A stretch of DNA of 64,000 bases from contig NZ_FNYV01000016.1 of the NCBI RefSeq assembly GCF_900109115.1, forward strand, positions 45,567-109,566, read 5' to 3'. The translations under genes and the position numbers were made by a program. How positions within the stretch are numbered: position 1 is the stretch's first letter; each line of letters opens with the position of its first letter. The DNA is from Micromonospora phaseoli. Lineage in GTDB: Bacteria; Actinomycetota; Actinomycetes; Mycobacteriales; Micromonosporaceae. Positions 26,660 through 34,410 of this stretch are shown in pieces. The notes under the pieces were generated by a model, which did no database searches, was not told where the DNA came from, and saw only the letters and a list, made by a program, of their open reading frames with translations.

Positions 26660-26958
26660 TTCCCAGCTTTCCCTATCGGTGGCTCACGGCGCACGCCGGC
26701 GGATCACCACGACCGATCCGCATCGCTGGATCATACCCGATTCCCCAAATGCTTCCAAGGTCCACGATGGATTGCACGTCGGATGCAATCCCGTTATCGA
26801 CAAAGATCCATAACGGCTGTAGTATGCCTCCAGCTCTGCCATACACGGGGAGGTACGCCGATGCGGCGACGTTCTACGGCAGCCAAACGACTTTCACGAG
26901 GAACCGCGGAAGCAAACTTCCAGCAGAACGCAGGTGCCGGGAAAGCCATGAGGCCCGC
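26660..26958. promoter_or_regulatory. Divergent promoter region of two cluster operons
   Basis: About 300 bases between the leftward GT2/exporter operon and the rightward dCTP-deaminase-like operon hold no supported gene. An AT-richer block at 26740-26830 (CCGATTCCCCAAATGC, then TTATCGACAAAGATCCATAA) is the likely promoter zone. No clear operator was identified. Confidence 0.4.
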
Positions 26959-27486
26959 ATGATTCTCACTGGTCCACAAATCATCGATTCCACGACAAGC
27001 GGGCGCATCCGAATCTCGCCGTTCGAGGTTGCCCAGGTAAATCCGAACAGCTACAACGTGCGTCTCGGCAGCACGCTGCGGACATACCAGACCGACGTCA
27101 TCGACGCCTACCGGCCAAACCCTACGCAATCGATCACGTTGGACAGCGACGGCTACGTGCTGCACCCCGACGAGCTGTACCTCGGGCACACCGTGGAGGA
27201 GGTCGGTTCCGACCACTACGTTCCGCTGCTGTTCGGCCGTTCCTCGGTCGGCCGACTCGGTCTCTTCGTGGAGATCACCGCTCCGATTGGGGACATCGGC
27301 TTCCACGGCCAGTGGACCCTGATGCTCTCCCCGGTACGTCCTCTGCGGGTCTACCCAGGCATGAAGATCGGCCAGATCATGTTCTTCGAGGCGTACGGCG
27401 ACATCGAGCTGTACTCCGGCAAGTACCAGCGGGCCGCCGGCCCCCAGGAGTCGCGGTACTGGCACGACGTTGTGGGGACGATGTGA
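26959..27486 (+). CDS. dCTP-deaminase-like protein, copy 1
   Basis: A 175-residue Dcd/dUTPase-fold protein starting MILTGPQIIDSTTSGRIRIS; this ATG is chosen because the family begins with M-x-L-x-xxxI and the longer frame adds unrelated text. The core motif GRSSVGRLGLFVEITAPIGD retains the Arg-Ser-Ser and Arg residues of the dCTP deaminase site, and PLRVYPGMKIGQIMFFE follows. The catalytic Glu, expected in a TLEL-type strand, is replaced: the text is WTLMLS, giving Met. The C terminus (GKYQRAAGPQESRYW) matches the family. Family members are homotrimers with sites at subunit interfaces. The next gene overlaps by GTGA and encodes a paralog with the opposite losses. Confidence 0.85.
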   Translation: MILTGPQIIDSTTSGRIRISPFEVAQVNPNSYNVRLGSTLRTYQTDVIDAYRPNPTQSITLDSDGYVLHPDELYLGHTVEEVGSDHYVPLLFGRSSVGRLGLFVEITAPIGDIGFHGQWTLMLSPVRPLRVYPGMKIGQIMFFEAYGDIELYSGKYQRAAGPQESRYWHDVVGTM

Positions 27487-28007
27487 TCCTGACCGGACCG
27501 GAGATCCGCAACGCCGTCAGTTCCGGCGACATCACCATCGTGCCGTACGACGCAGGCCGGGTCTCGCCGAACGCGTACGACTGGAGGCTGGGCGACACGA
27601 TTCAGGTCTGCGACTCGGACCTGGACGCGGCCCGGCCGTCGACGTTCGTCGAGAAGGTGATCCCCCCGGACGGCATGGAACTGCAGCCGGGGAACCTGTA
27701 CCTCGGCGTGACGCACGAGCGCACCCATTCCGAGCTTTACGCCCAGCTCATCAACGGCGACCACAGCCTCGGCGCCTTGGGCGTGTGGGTTCACGTGTCG
27801 GCACCGCTGGGCCACACGGGTCACGGCATCCGCTGGACCTTGGAGATCCGGGTGGCCCGGCGTACCCGGATCTACCCGCGGATGACGTTCGGGAAGATCA
27901 TCTTCCTGCGCACCAGCGGTGCGATCGTCAGCTACCAGGACATTGGGCAGAAATACGTCGCCAGCACCGGTATCGACGTGTCGCGCCTGTACGAGGAAAT
28001 GCGATGA
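27483..28007 (+). CDS. dCTP-deaminase-like protein, copy 2
   Basis: A 174-residue paralog of the preceding protein, starting at GTG 27483 inside the upstream stop (VILTGPEIRNAVSSGDITIV). It keeps the Glu strand (RWTLEIRVA) but the RSSxxR motif has become GDHSLGALGV, losing both Arg residues and one Ser, and the GDxGF turn is GHTGH. The C terminus is degenerate (IGQKYVASTGIDVSRLYEEM). The two copies therefore carry complementary halves of the active site. They may form a heteromer or may have been recruited for nucleotide binding without deamination. Overlap with the next gene is ATGA. Confidence 0.82.
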   Translation: MILTGPEIRNAVSSGDITIVPYDAGRVSPNAYDWRLGDTIQVCDSDLDAARPSTFVEKVIPPDGMELQPGNLYLGVTHERTHSELYAQLINGDHSLGALGVWVHVSAPLGHTGHGIRWTLEIRVARRTRIYPRMTFGKIIFLRTSGAIVSYQDIGQKYVASTGIDVSRLYEEMR

Positions 28008-29092
28008 GGATCCTCACCGGGATCGACCTCCCGTACGGCACGCCGGGCGGCAGCGTCGAGCTGCTACAAGACCTCTACCTCGGCGACTGTCCGCTGATCC
28101 GGTCGAACGTCTTCATGCTGGCACCGGCGGATTCCGGGGTTGCCGTCCCCGAGACCGGGCCCGTGGTGCTGGAGGTGGAGGGCAAGACGCTGGACGGCGC
28201 GGCGTTCCGGGCGTACACCGAGAAACTCGCTGCGGCCGTGGGCGAGCGTTTCGAGCCGGGGCAGCACGATGTCCTGCACCTGCAGCACCTGGCGTTCGGC
28301 GCCACGCCCGCGCTGCGGCGCGCGTTCCCTGGTCTGCCCGGGATCGCAGTCGTGCACGGCACCGACCTGCTCTTCGCCGAGAGCCACCCCACCCAGGCCG
28401 AGGTGCTGCGCCAGACCGCTGCGGAGGCGGACGCGGTCGTCGTGCCGACCCTCGCGATGGCCGACCGGCTGATCGCCCTAGGCGCGCCGCCGCACGGGCC
28501 GATCGTGCACATTCCGTGGGGCGTGCCGGACGCATTGATCGCCGCCGGGGCGGACGAACCCCGAGACCGGGAGGGACCGCTGCGGATCCTGTACGCGGGA
28601 CGGCTGACCGCCGAGAAGGCGACCACGCCTATCCTCGCCCTGGCCGCTGGGCTGGATGGGGTACGGCTGTCGGTCGCGGCTCCACCCGGTGAGTACGCAC
28701 GACTGGCCGCCACCCACAAGCTCGGCAACGTCTCCTACCTGGGCTGGAAGTCGCGTCCCGAGCTGTGGCGCGAGTTCCGCCACCACGACCTGCTCATCGT
28801 CCCGTCACTGCGGCTGGAGGCATTCGGCCTGGTCGCCGTCGAGGCGCAGGCGTGCGGTCTGCCGGTTGCCTACCAGGCCGTGCCCGGTCTCTCCGAGGTT
28901 CTCGCGGACAGCGCCGTGACCGTGGACTTCACCAGGCCCGCCGAGGTGGCGGCGCTGGTCGGCCGACTCCGGCGCGACCCGGCGTTGCTCCACGACCGGC
29001 GCGCCGCCGGGCTGGCGAACAGCGCCCGTTTCCCGCTGTCGGCGACCGCGGCCTCGCTGCTGACCCTCTCGGCCGAGCTCGCGCGCGCATGA
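28004..29092 (+). CDS. GT4-family glycosyltransferase
   Basis: A 362-residue GT-B glycosyltransferase starting MRILTGIDLPYGTPGGSVEL with ATGA overlap to the preceding gene. N-terminal GGS loop, GIAVVHGTDLLFAES, then C-terminal domain beginning PLRILYAGRLTAEKAT and the donor-binding segment LRLEAFGLVAVEAQACGLPV with the EX7E motif (E in EAFG and in VEAQ). GT4 enzymes use nucleotide-sugar donors with retention. It is part of a four-gene coupled operon with two dCTP-deaminase-like proteins and a HIT protein; its donor and acceptor are unknown. Confidence 0.9.
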   Translation: MRILTGIDLPYGTPGGSVELLQDLYLGDCPLIRSNVFMLAPADSGVAVPETGPVVLEVEGKTLDGAAFRAYTEKLAAAVGERFEPGQHDVLHLQHLAFGATPALRRAFPGLPGIAVVHGTDLLFAESHPTQAEVLRQTAAEADAVVVPTLAMADRLIALGAPPHGPIVHIPWGVPDALIAAGADEPRDREGPLRILYAGRLTAEKATTPILALAAGLDGVRLSVAAPPGEYARLAATHKLGNVSYLGWKSRPELWREFRHHDLLIVPSLRLEAFGLVAVEAQACGLPVAYQAVPGLSEVLADSAVTVDFTRPAEVAALVGRLRRDPALLHDRRAAGLANSARFPLSATAASLLTLSAELARA

Positions 29093-29514
29093 CCGGCGAC
29101 TGCGTTTTCTGCGCGATCGCCGCCGGCACGCACCCAGCTCCGGTGGTGTACGAGGACGAGGACACCGTAGCGTTCCTGGACATCACGGCGGTGACGCCGG
29201 GACACACGCTGGTGGTGCCCCGGCGGCACGCGGCCGACCTGTGGGAGATCCGGCCGGAGGACTGGGCGGCGGTCGCCCGGACCGCACACCGGATTGCCTC
29301 GCGGATTCGCTCGGAGCTGGACCCGGACGGCCTGACGCTGTTCCAGGCCAACCGCGCGGCCGGTTGGCAGGATGTCTTCCACCTACACCTGCACGTGGTG
29401 CCCCGGGCCACGAACGACCGTCTGCACCGGCCCTGGGTGGCGTCTCCTGTCCCGCTGGAGCGCCTGGAGGGCATGCGGCGGCGCCTGGACCTGCGGACGA
29501 CCGCCCAGAACTGA
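29089..29514 (+). CDS. HIT-family nucleotide hydrolase/transferase
   Basis: A 141-residue protein starting MTGDCVFCAIAAGTHPAPVV. It has the Cys pair CVFC, the SGHTLVVP-like PGHTLVVPRRHAADLWEI and the histidine triad FHLHLHVVPR, so the catalytic His is present. HIT proteins act on phosphoramidate or nucleoside-monophosphate linkages (AMP-lysine, ApA) or, in the GalT branch, transfer nucleotides. It is the last gene of the coupled dCTP-deaminase-like/GT4 operon, and its three terminal codons (AQN) form one arm of a perfect terminator palindrome shared with the convergent gene. Confidence 0.88.
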   Translation: MTGDCVFCAIAAGTHPAPVVYEDEDTVAFLDITAVTPGHTLVVPRRHAADLWEIRPEDWAAVARTAHRIASRIRSELDPDGLTLFQANRAAGWQDVFHLHLHVVPRATNDRLHRPWVASPVPLERLEGMRRRLDLRTTAQN

Positions 29515-29542
29515 CCCGCGAAAGCGGGTCAGTTCTGGGCGG
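29501..29542. terminator. Perfect 19-base palindrome shared by two convergent genes
   Basis: Arms 29501-29519 and 29524-29542 are perfect complements around a GAAA tetraloop. The left arm encodes the last residues AQN and stop of the HIT gene; the right arm, on the other strand, encodes the last residues AQN and stop of the 4-hydroxymandelate synthase gene. The two stop codons are only 14 bases apart. It should work as a bidirectional terminator. Confidence 0.9.
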
Positions 29543-30611
29543 CGCTGTGCGCAGCCAGACGTTCCGCCTCGACGGCTTCATAAAGGGCCTTGATGTTAGA
29601 GCTGCCGAACGTCTCGGCGCCACACCGCTCGATCAGTTCGAAGAACAGCGTGCCCCGATCGTGCCTGGACTGCGTGAACAGCTGGAACAACTGACCGCCG
29701 TGGTCCTCGTCGACCAGGATGTTCAGCTCCCGCAGGTCGTCCAGGGCATGCTTGCGTAGTTCCAGGCGTTCCCCGATTCGGCCGTAGTACGCCGCCGGCG
29801 TGCTCAGGAACCTGACGCCGCGGTCGGACAGCGTGCGGACCGCACGGGTGATGTCCTCGGTCGTGAACGCGATGTGCTGCACGCCCGCCCCGCCGTGGTT
29901 CTTGAGGAACTCGTCGATCTGGCCAGGATCGGCGCTCGGATCCGGCTGGATCATGGTGAAGGTGATCTGGCCGGTACGGCTCTGCACGACCTGAGAGATC
30001 ATCGCCTGCGAGCCCACCACGATGTGCTCGGCGAAGATGTCGTCGAATCCGAAAGCCGCCCCGTAGAAGTTCACCGCCCAGTCCAGCTGACCCGTACCCA
30101 GGCAGATCGCGAAATGGTCCATCGTGTACAGCTGGGCGCCGTCGCCGGCCGGATCGTCCTCCCCGGTGGCCGGCAGCGCACGGAAGCCGGGAAGCAGACC
30201 GGTGCCACGCCGCTCGACGAGTGTGTGCACGACGTCGCCGAACCCGGAGACCACCGCGGTGACGGCCACGTCATCGCGGTCTCCGTACTCCTGGGGTTCG
30301 GCGACCGCCCGGGCTCCGCTCGCCACGACCTGCTCGTACGCGGCACGGACGTCGGAGGTGCCGAAGGCGATGTCGGCGACGCCGTCGCCGTGCGCCAGCA
30401 CGTAGGCGGCGGCGGGATGCCCCTCGTCGGTCGCCTCGGTCAGCACCAGGCGCATGTCGCCCTGGACCATCAGCACCGAGCGGAAGCCCTCCGCCGGCGA
30501 CCCGGCCACGGCCGCCTCCCGGAATCCGTAGTGGTCGTGCCACAGGGTGGTCTGCCGGTCCAGGTCCTGGACGTACATCACCACGTGGTCCAGCTTGAAG
30601 TCGTCGATCAC
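29529..30611 (-). CDS. hmaS: 4-hydroxymandelate synthase
   Basis: A 360-residue Fe(II) dioxygenase of the 4-hydroxyphenylpyruvate dioxygenase/HmaS family. The start is the GTG at 30609-30611 (VIDDFKLDHVVMYVQDLDRQ) with AAGGAG 7 bases upstream; the upstream ATG at 30644 would overlap the neighbour. The iron ligands are H166 (YTMDHFAICLG), H246 (GVQHIAFTT) and E325 (TLFFELIERCG). The C-terminal block QLFQLFTQSRHDRGTLFFEL and GSSNIKALYEAVE is close to HmaS of glycopeptide clusters. HmaS converts 4-hydroxyphenylpyruvate to 4-hydroxymandelate, the first step to 4-hydroxyphenylglycine. A true HPPD is the alternative, but HmO and HpgT in the same operon argue for HmaS. Confidence 0.9.
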   Translation of the reverse strand: MIDDFKLDHVVMYVQDLDRQTTLWHDHYGFREAAVAGSPAEGFRSVLMVQGDMRLVLTEATDEGHPAAAYVLAHGDGVADIAFGTSDVRAAYEQVVASGARAVAEPQEYGDRDDVAVTAVVSGFGDVVHTLVERRGTGLLPGFRALPATGEDDPAGDGAQLYTMDHFAICLGTGQLDWAVNFYGAAFGFDDIFAEHIVVGSQAMISQVVQSRTGQITFTMIQPDPSADPGQIDEFLKNHGGAGVQHIAFTTEDITRAVRTLSDRGVRFLSTPAAYYGRIGERLELRKHALDDLRELNILVDEDHGGQLFQLFTQSRHDRGTLFFELIERCGAETFGSSNIKALYEAVEAERLAAHSAAQN

Positions 30612-30640
30612 GTCGTTTCTCCTTGTCGAACTCGGTGGAG

Positions 30641-31477
30641 TCACCAGGGGTCCACGCCAAGCAGCCGGCGACCGAGTGGCGTCATGGCGGCGAGCTGCGC
30701 CGGGCCGAACCCATTGGCACCGGGCCGGTCACCGGGGCGCTCCCCTACGCTCCACGGGGCGTCGTCGCGGGAGTAGCGCAGGAACTGGGCCACCCGGGTG
30801 GTGGAGTTGCGGTTGTGCGAGGCCGCGTGCGGCATCAAGTGGTGCATCAGTACGAAGTCGCCGGACGACCCGGTCACCTCGACTGTCTCCAGGCCGGGGA
30901 TGTCGCGCCATTTGTCGTACAGCTGCCGGCCGGCCGAGACGCCCCGGGCTTTCTGCTCCACGAACCGGTGACCGCCGGGGACGACGTGGATGCCGCCGCC
31001 GCCCGGCTCCACGTCAGTGAAGTAAAAGCATCCGCCGATCTCGATTTCCTCCGGCGTGAAGAGGAAGTCGTCGACGTCCTCGGGCACCGCCGGGTCGAGG
31101 TGCAGGCGCTGACTCAGTTCGCCCGCTCGCCTCGCGTCGTTGCGCATCGTGATGGCCAGCGAGCCGTCCCGGACCAGCAGGCGCTCGGAGCCGAGCAACT
31201 GGGTCATCACCGCGTACAGCCGTTCGTTCTGGAACAGCGGGATGAAATCCGGGCCGTCGAAGGTCTGAACGCCGGGGGCCTGGAAGGGCTTGAGCCGGCC
31301 GTCGAAGGCCTGCCAGTGCTCCGGTATCCGGAAGTCGCCGGGCAGCAGGTCCCGGATCAAATCGGCGTAGTGCCGGGCCTCGTCCTGGCTCAGGGCGCCC
31401 CGGACGATCAGGAAGCCGTCGGACCTGAAACGGTCGACCTCCTCGGGAGTGATGACAGGTTCGGTGGTGACGGGCAT
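30641..31477 (-). CDS. Phytanoyl-CoA dioxygenase (PhyH)-family hydroxylase
   Basis: A 278-residue Fe(II)/2-oxoglutarate oxygenase starting MPVTTEPVITPEEVDRFRSD with CGGAG upstream. The facial triad is H126-x-D128 (QRLHLDP) and H217 (LMPHAASHN), with R228 placed to bind 2-oxoglutarate. Members hydroxylate or halogen-free-oxidise amino acids and carrier-bound acyl groups in many antibiotic clusters. Here the likely substrate is the 4-hydroxyphenylglycine unit or another amino acid on the carrier protein, or a sugar. The first 70 bases overlap the end of the condensation-like gene; the HmaS gene starts 29 bases after its stop. Confidence 0.88.
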   Translation of the reverse strand: MPVTTEPVITPEEVDRFRSDGFLIVRGALSQDEARHYADLIRDLLPGDFRIPEHWQAFDGRLKPFQAPGVQTFDGPDFIPLFQNERLYAVMTQLLGSERLLVRDGSLAITMRNDARRAGELSQRLHLDPAVPEDVDDFLFTPEEIEIGGCFYFTDVEPGGGGIHVVPGGHRFVEQKARGVSAGRQLYDKWRDIPGLETVEVTGSSGDFVLMHHLMPHAASHNRNSTTRVAQFLRYSRDDAPWSVGERPGDRPGANGFGPAQLAAMTPLGRRLLGVDPW

Positions 31478-33060
31478 GCGTTCTCCGTTCGATCGGTGAT
31501 TTCGTAGCGGTCCGGGATGACCAGCAGGGAGCCGGTCCCGACCGCGGGAAGCAGAGCGGCATGCAGGTCGTCAGGGCGGGGATTCGTGCCGGGAGCGGCC
31601 ATGACGTAGGCAATCAGCCGCGCCTCGTCACCGGGGTCGGTGCGCACCTCGGCACTGACGACATCGTTCCGCTCACACAGCATCCGGCTGATCGGGTCGA
31701 CGTCGATCCAGCGGCCGCCGGCCCGGATCGCGGTGCCGGGGCGTTGCGGTGCGCTCAGCCCCGTCTCCCCAGCGATCCGTTCCGGCTCGCTGTCCCGGCC
31801 GTCCGCCCAGCGGACCAGCATCAGTTCGATGCCGCGGAGCAACGCCGCAGCATCACCGGGCGGCAGTGCCTCGGAATCGCCGTGGATCGAGATCCGGCCG
31901 GCACGGGCGTCCGCCCAACGCATTGACAGGCTGGCCGCGTACTCGTAGGAGACTTCCCCGGTGGTGGACCCCGTGATCGTCCCGTCCTGCACCGGCAGCG
32001 GCCTGGTGGCCCCAGTCAGTAGCGAGGTCCATCCCTGCGGCGGCGGTACGAAATTGAACGCCAGGTCGGGGGTTAGGCACATCCCCCGGCGTCGTTGCGC
32101 CCCGTCACGTTCCGCGATCAGGTCCAGCGGGTCGTACCGCCCGTACACAGGGTAGCCGTCCACGAGGACTCGTTGCACGTCGGCGGCGTGGGCACGCAAC
32201 GTCCGGCCGGCACCGGAGAGCGTGACCGGGACGCGCTGCGCCGTGGCGCACAGAGTCAGCCGCAGCTCCCGGTTGTGCCGGTTGTCCATCGAGACGTTGA
32301 CCGTGCAGTCGTCCTGGTCGCTGCGGACGCACATCAGCTGGGTGAAGGCCGCCAGGACCAGCGCCGACGGTAGCGTGTCGCCCGCCGCGAGAAGCTGCGC
32401 GAACAGCCGGTCGGCATCGGGAATTTCGAGCACCCTCCGGTAATAGCGGCCCTCGGCCGTGGCCCCGGGCGGCCGGCGCCGGTGCATGCGCGGCGGAGCG
32501 GTCGCGAAGTGGCAGCGGAGCATTTCGGCGGCGCGTTCTCGGTCCCGCGTGCCCCGCGTGCCGGCCTCGAGGGCGGCGGCCGCGAGCGGCTGGATGCCCT
32601 CCGCGCCGCCCAGGACGTCCGGCCCGGCGGGCTCGCCGAGAATCCGGCTGGTCTCCTGCTCGATTACCCGGTGGAAGGCGGCGTCGACGGCGACGTTGTC
32701 GGCGACCATGCCGAGCCACCCGCTGTCCGCGGTGCGCAGCAGGAAGAACCGGGCCAGCAGCGCGCCCGGACGGCCCTGCTGCTCCAGCCGGAACTCCTCG
32801 GCTAGCGCGGCCATCCGAGGCCTGAGCTCGTCGGGCGTGTCTAGGTCGATCACCCGGAGCGGGTCGCCGGTGTCGTGCAGGACCTGTCGTGGCTCGCCGT
32901 CGATGTGGTCGATCGAGGTGCGCAACACCTCGAACCGGGCCGTCAGGGCCGCCACCAGATTCCGGGCACCGGCCACCGAGGGATCGGGCAGCGCATGTAC
33001 GCCTTCGGCGAGTCCCTTCTCGAGGTACCACTGGAACTTCTGGGCCCTGGTCAGGTTCAT
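31408..33060 (-). CDS. Stand-alone condensation-like protein lacking the HHxxxDG motif
   Basis: A 550-residue protein starting MNLTRAQKFQWYLEKGL with GGAGG 7 bases upstream. Residues 1-430 follow NRPS condensation domains: RFEVLRTSIDHIDGEPRQVL is core C2, and VNVSMDNRHNRELRLTLCAT matches C5. At core C3 the text is VADNVAVDAAF, so both catalytic His residues of HHxxxDG are gone and only the Asp position remains. Residues about 440-520 resemble the C-terminal subdomain of adenylation proteins (DPISRMLCERNDVVSAEV, RLIAYVMAAP). It may be a structural or binding partner for the carrier protein rather than an amide-forming enzyme. Its end overlaps the PhyH start by 70 bases. Confidence 0.8.
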   Translation of the reverse strand: MNLTRAQKFQWYLEKGLAEGVHALPDPSVAGARNLVAALTARFEVLRTSIDHIDGEPRQVLHDTGDPLRVIDLDTPDELRPRMAALAEEFRLEQQGRPGALLARFFLLRTADSGWLGMVADNVAVDAAFHRVIEQETSRILGEPAGPDVLGGAEGIQPLAAAALEAGTRGTRDRERAAEMLRCHFATAPPRMHRRRPPGATAEGRYYRRVLEIPDADRLFAQLLAAGDTLPSALVLAAFTQLMCVRSDQDDCTVNVSMDNRHNRELRLTLCATAQRVPVTLSGAGRTLRAHAADVQRVLVDGYPVYGRYDPLDLIAERDGAQRRRGMCLTPDLAFNFVPPPQGWTSLLTGATRPLPVQDGTITGSTTGEVSYEYAASLSMRWADARAGRISIHGDSEALPPGDAAALLRGIELMLVRWADGRDSEPERIAGETGLSAPQRPGTAIRAGGRWIDVDPISRMLCERNDVVSAEVRTDPGDEARLIAYVMAAPGTNPRPDDLHAALLPAVGTGSLLVIPDRYEITDRTENACPSPPNLSSLPRRSTVSGPTAS

Positions 33061-33102
33061 CGCCGTTCCTCCGGCCGTCCGGTGGAGCTCCCGTACCGCA
33101 TG

Positions 33103-34401
33103 TCAGAGCAGCGAGGCCCGGTGGTCGCGAACGAGTTCGGCAAGACGGCGCACCCCTTCATCGATCTCCTCGGCGGACAAGGCGCTGCACGACAGCCGTA
33201 TTGAATTGCGGCCGCCGTCGCCGAGATAGAAGAAACTCATCGGGGTCCACAGGACGCCGTATTCCGAAGCGGATATCTCCAGCAGTTTCTCGTCGGCCGT
33301 CATCGGAATGTCGACAACCATGAAGAAGCCACCGGCGGGTGCGTTCCAGCGCGCATCGGACCATGTGCCCAGATGGCGTTCCAGCGCGTCCTTGAGTGCC
33401 CGGAGGTTGCGACGATAGAACTCAATCTTGGAAGTGTTGGCACGGCGCAGGCTACAGTCCGATTCGATCAGCAGACCGCCGATGACGCCCTGCGCTATCG
33501 GTGAGGTGTTCAAGCTCAGCATGCTCTTGACCGTGGCCAGTTCCTCGGCCAGCAGCCTCCGGGTGCCGTCTGCGCCGACCACGGTCTGGTCGGCGATCAG
33601 GAAACCCACCCGGGCGCCCGGAAAGCACGACTTGGCAAACGATCCGAGATAGATGACCCGCTGATCGGTGTCAAGGGACTTGAGTCGCGGCCGAGGACGG
33701 TCGTCGGCGCCAAACAGCCCGTACGCGTTGTCCTCCAGCACCAGCAGATCTTCCTCGGCGGCGACCCGCAGCAACTCCCGCCGCTGGTGCACGTCGAGGC
33801 AGGCGCCGGACGGGTTGGCGAAGTCCGGGACCAGGTAGAGCACCCGGGGGTTGCGGCCGCTCGCGCGTACCGCGCGGGCAACCCTGGTCACGTCCGCCGG
33901 GTCGAGCCCGCCGGCGGCCTCCGGCACCCCGACCACCGGCACCCCGATCAGCCGCGCGGCGCCGGTGACGCCCACATAGCAGGGCTCGGAGACCAGAAGC
34001 ACGTCCGCCGGATCGGCGAACAGCCCGCGCAGCACGATGGCCATCGCCTCTTGACAACCTGCGGTGATCGCTATTGCCTGGTCTGGTACATCGATATCCT
34101 CGTCGGTGCGCAACAGCCGGCTCACCAGTGGCTGTAGCTGCCCGTTGCTGGGCCCGTACTGCATCAGCGAACGGCGTACCTGCTCCTCGCCGTGACCCGA
34201 GTCCTCCAGGTGCCGGGTGTAGATGTCCAGGTAGCGGGTGATGTCCGCAGTCCGGTAGAACCCCTCGTACGGCCGCCCAGCAGCCAGGGAGATCGCGTCC
34301 GGGTACCGGTTCGCCACCTCATTGAGGAAGTTCATCGATGAGGCCACCGGATCCGTGACAGAGGCGTGCAGGGAGTCGCGGGACAGCTCAACGGTCGTCA
34401 T
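33103..34401 (-). CDS. hpgT: 4-hydroxyphenylglycine aminotransferase
   Basis: A 432-residue fold-type I PLP aminotransferase starting MTTVELSRDSLHASVTDPVA. PLP-binding residues are visible: N196 (DFANPSG), D224 (VLEDNAYG), the Schiff-base K257 (YLGSFAKSCFPGARVGFL) and the C-terminal Arg of SIRLSCSAL. The sequence NFLNEVANRYPDAISLAAGRP is typical of the HpgT group of glycopeptide clusters. HpgT converts 4-hydroxybenzoylformate to 4-hydroxyphenylglycine, using an amino donor such as tyrosine, which regenerates 4-hydroxyphenylpyruvate for HmaS. Only 9 bases separate it from HmO upstream. Confidence 0.9.
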   Translation of the reverse strand: MTTVELSRDSLHASVTDPVASSMNFLNEVANRYPDAISLAAGRPYEGFYRTADITRYLDIYTRHLEDSGHGEEQVRRSLMQYGPSNGQLQPLVSRLLRTDEDIDVPDQAIAITAGCQEAMAIVLRGLFADPADVLLVSEPCYVGVTGAARLIGVPVVGVPEAAGGLDPADVTRVARAVRASGRNPRVLYLVPDFANPSGACLDVHQRRELLRVAAEEDLLVLEDNAYGLFGADDRPRPRLKSLDTDQRVIYLGSFAKSCFPGARVGFLIADQTVVGADGTRRLLAEELATVKSMLSLNTSPIAQGVIGGLLIESDCSLRRANTSKIEFYRRNLRALKDALERHLGTWSDARWNAPAGGFFMVVDIPMTADEKLLEISASEYGVLWTPMSFFYLGDGGRNSIRLSCSALSAEEIDEGVRRLAELVRDHRASLL

Positions 34402-34410
34402 CGCGGCATC

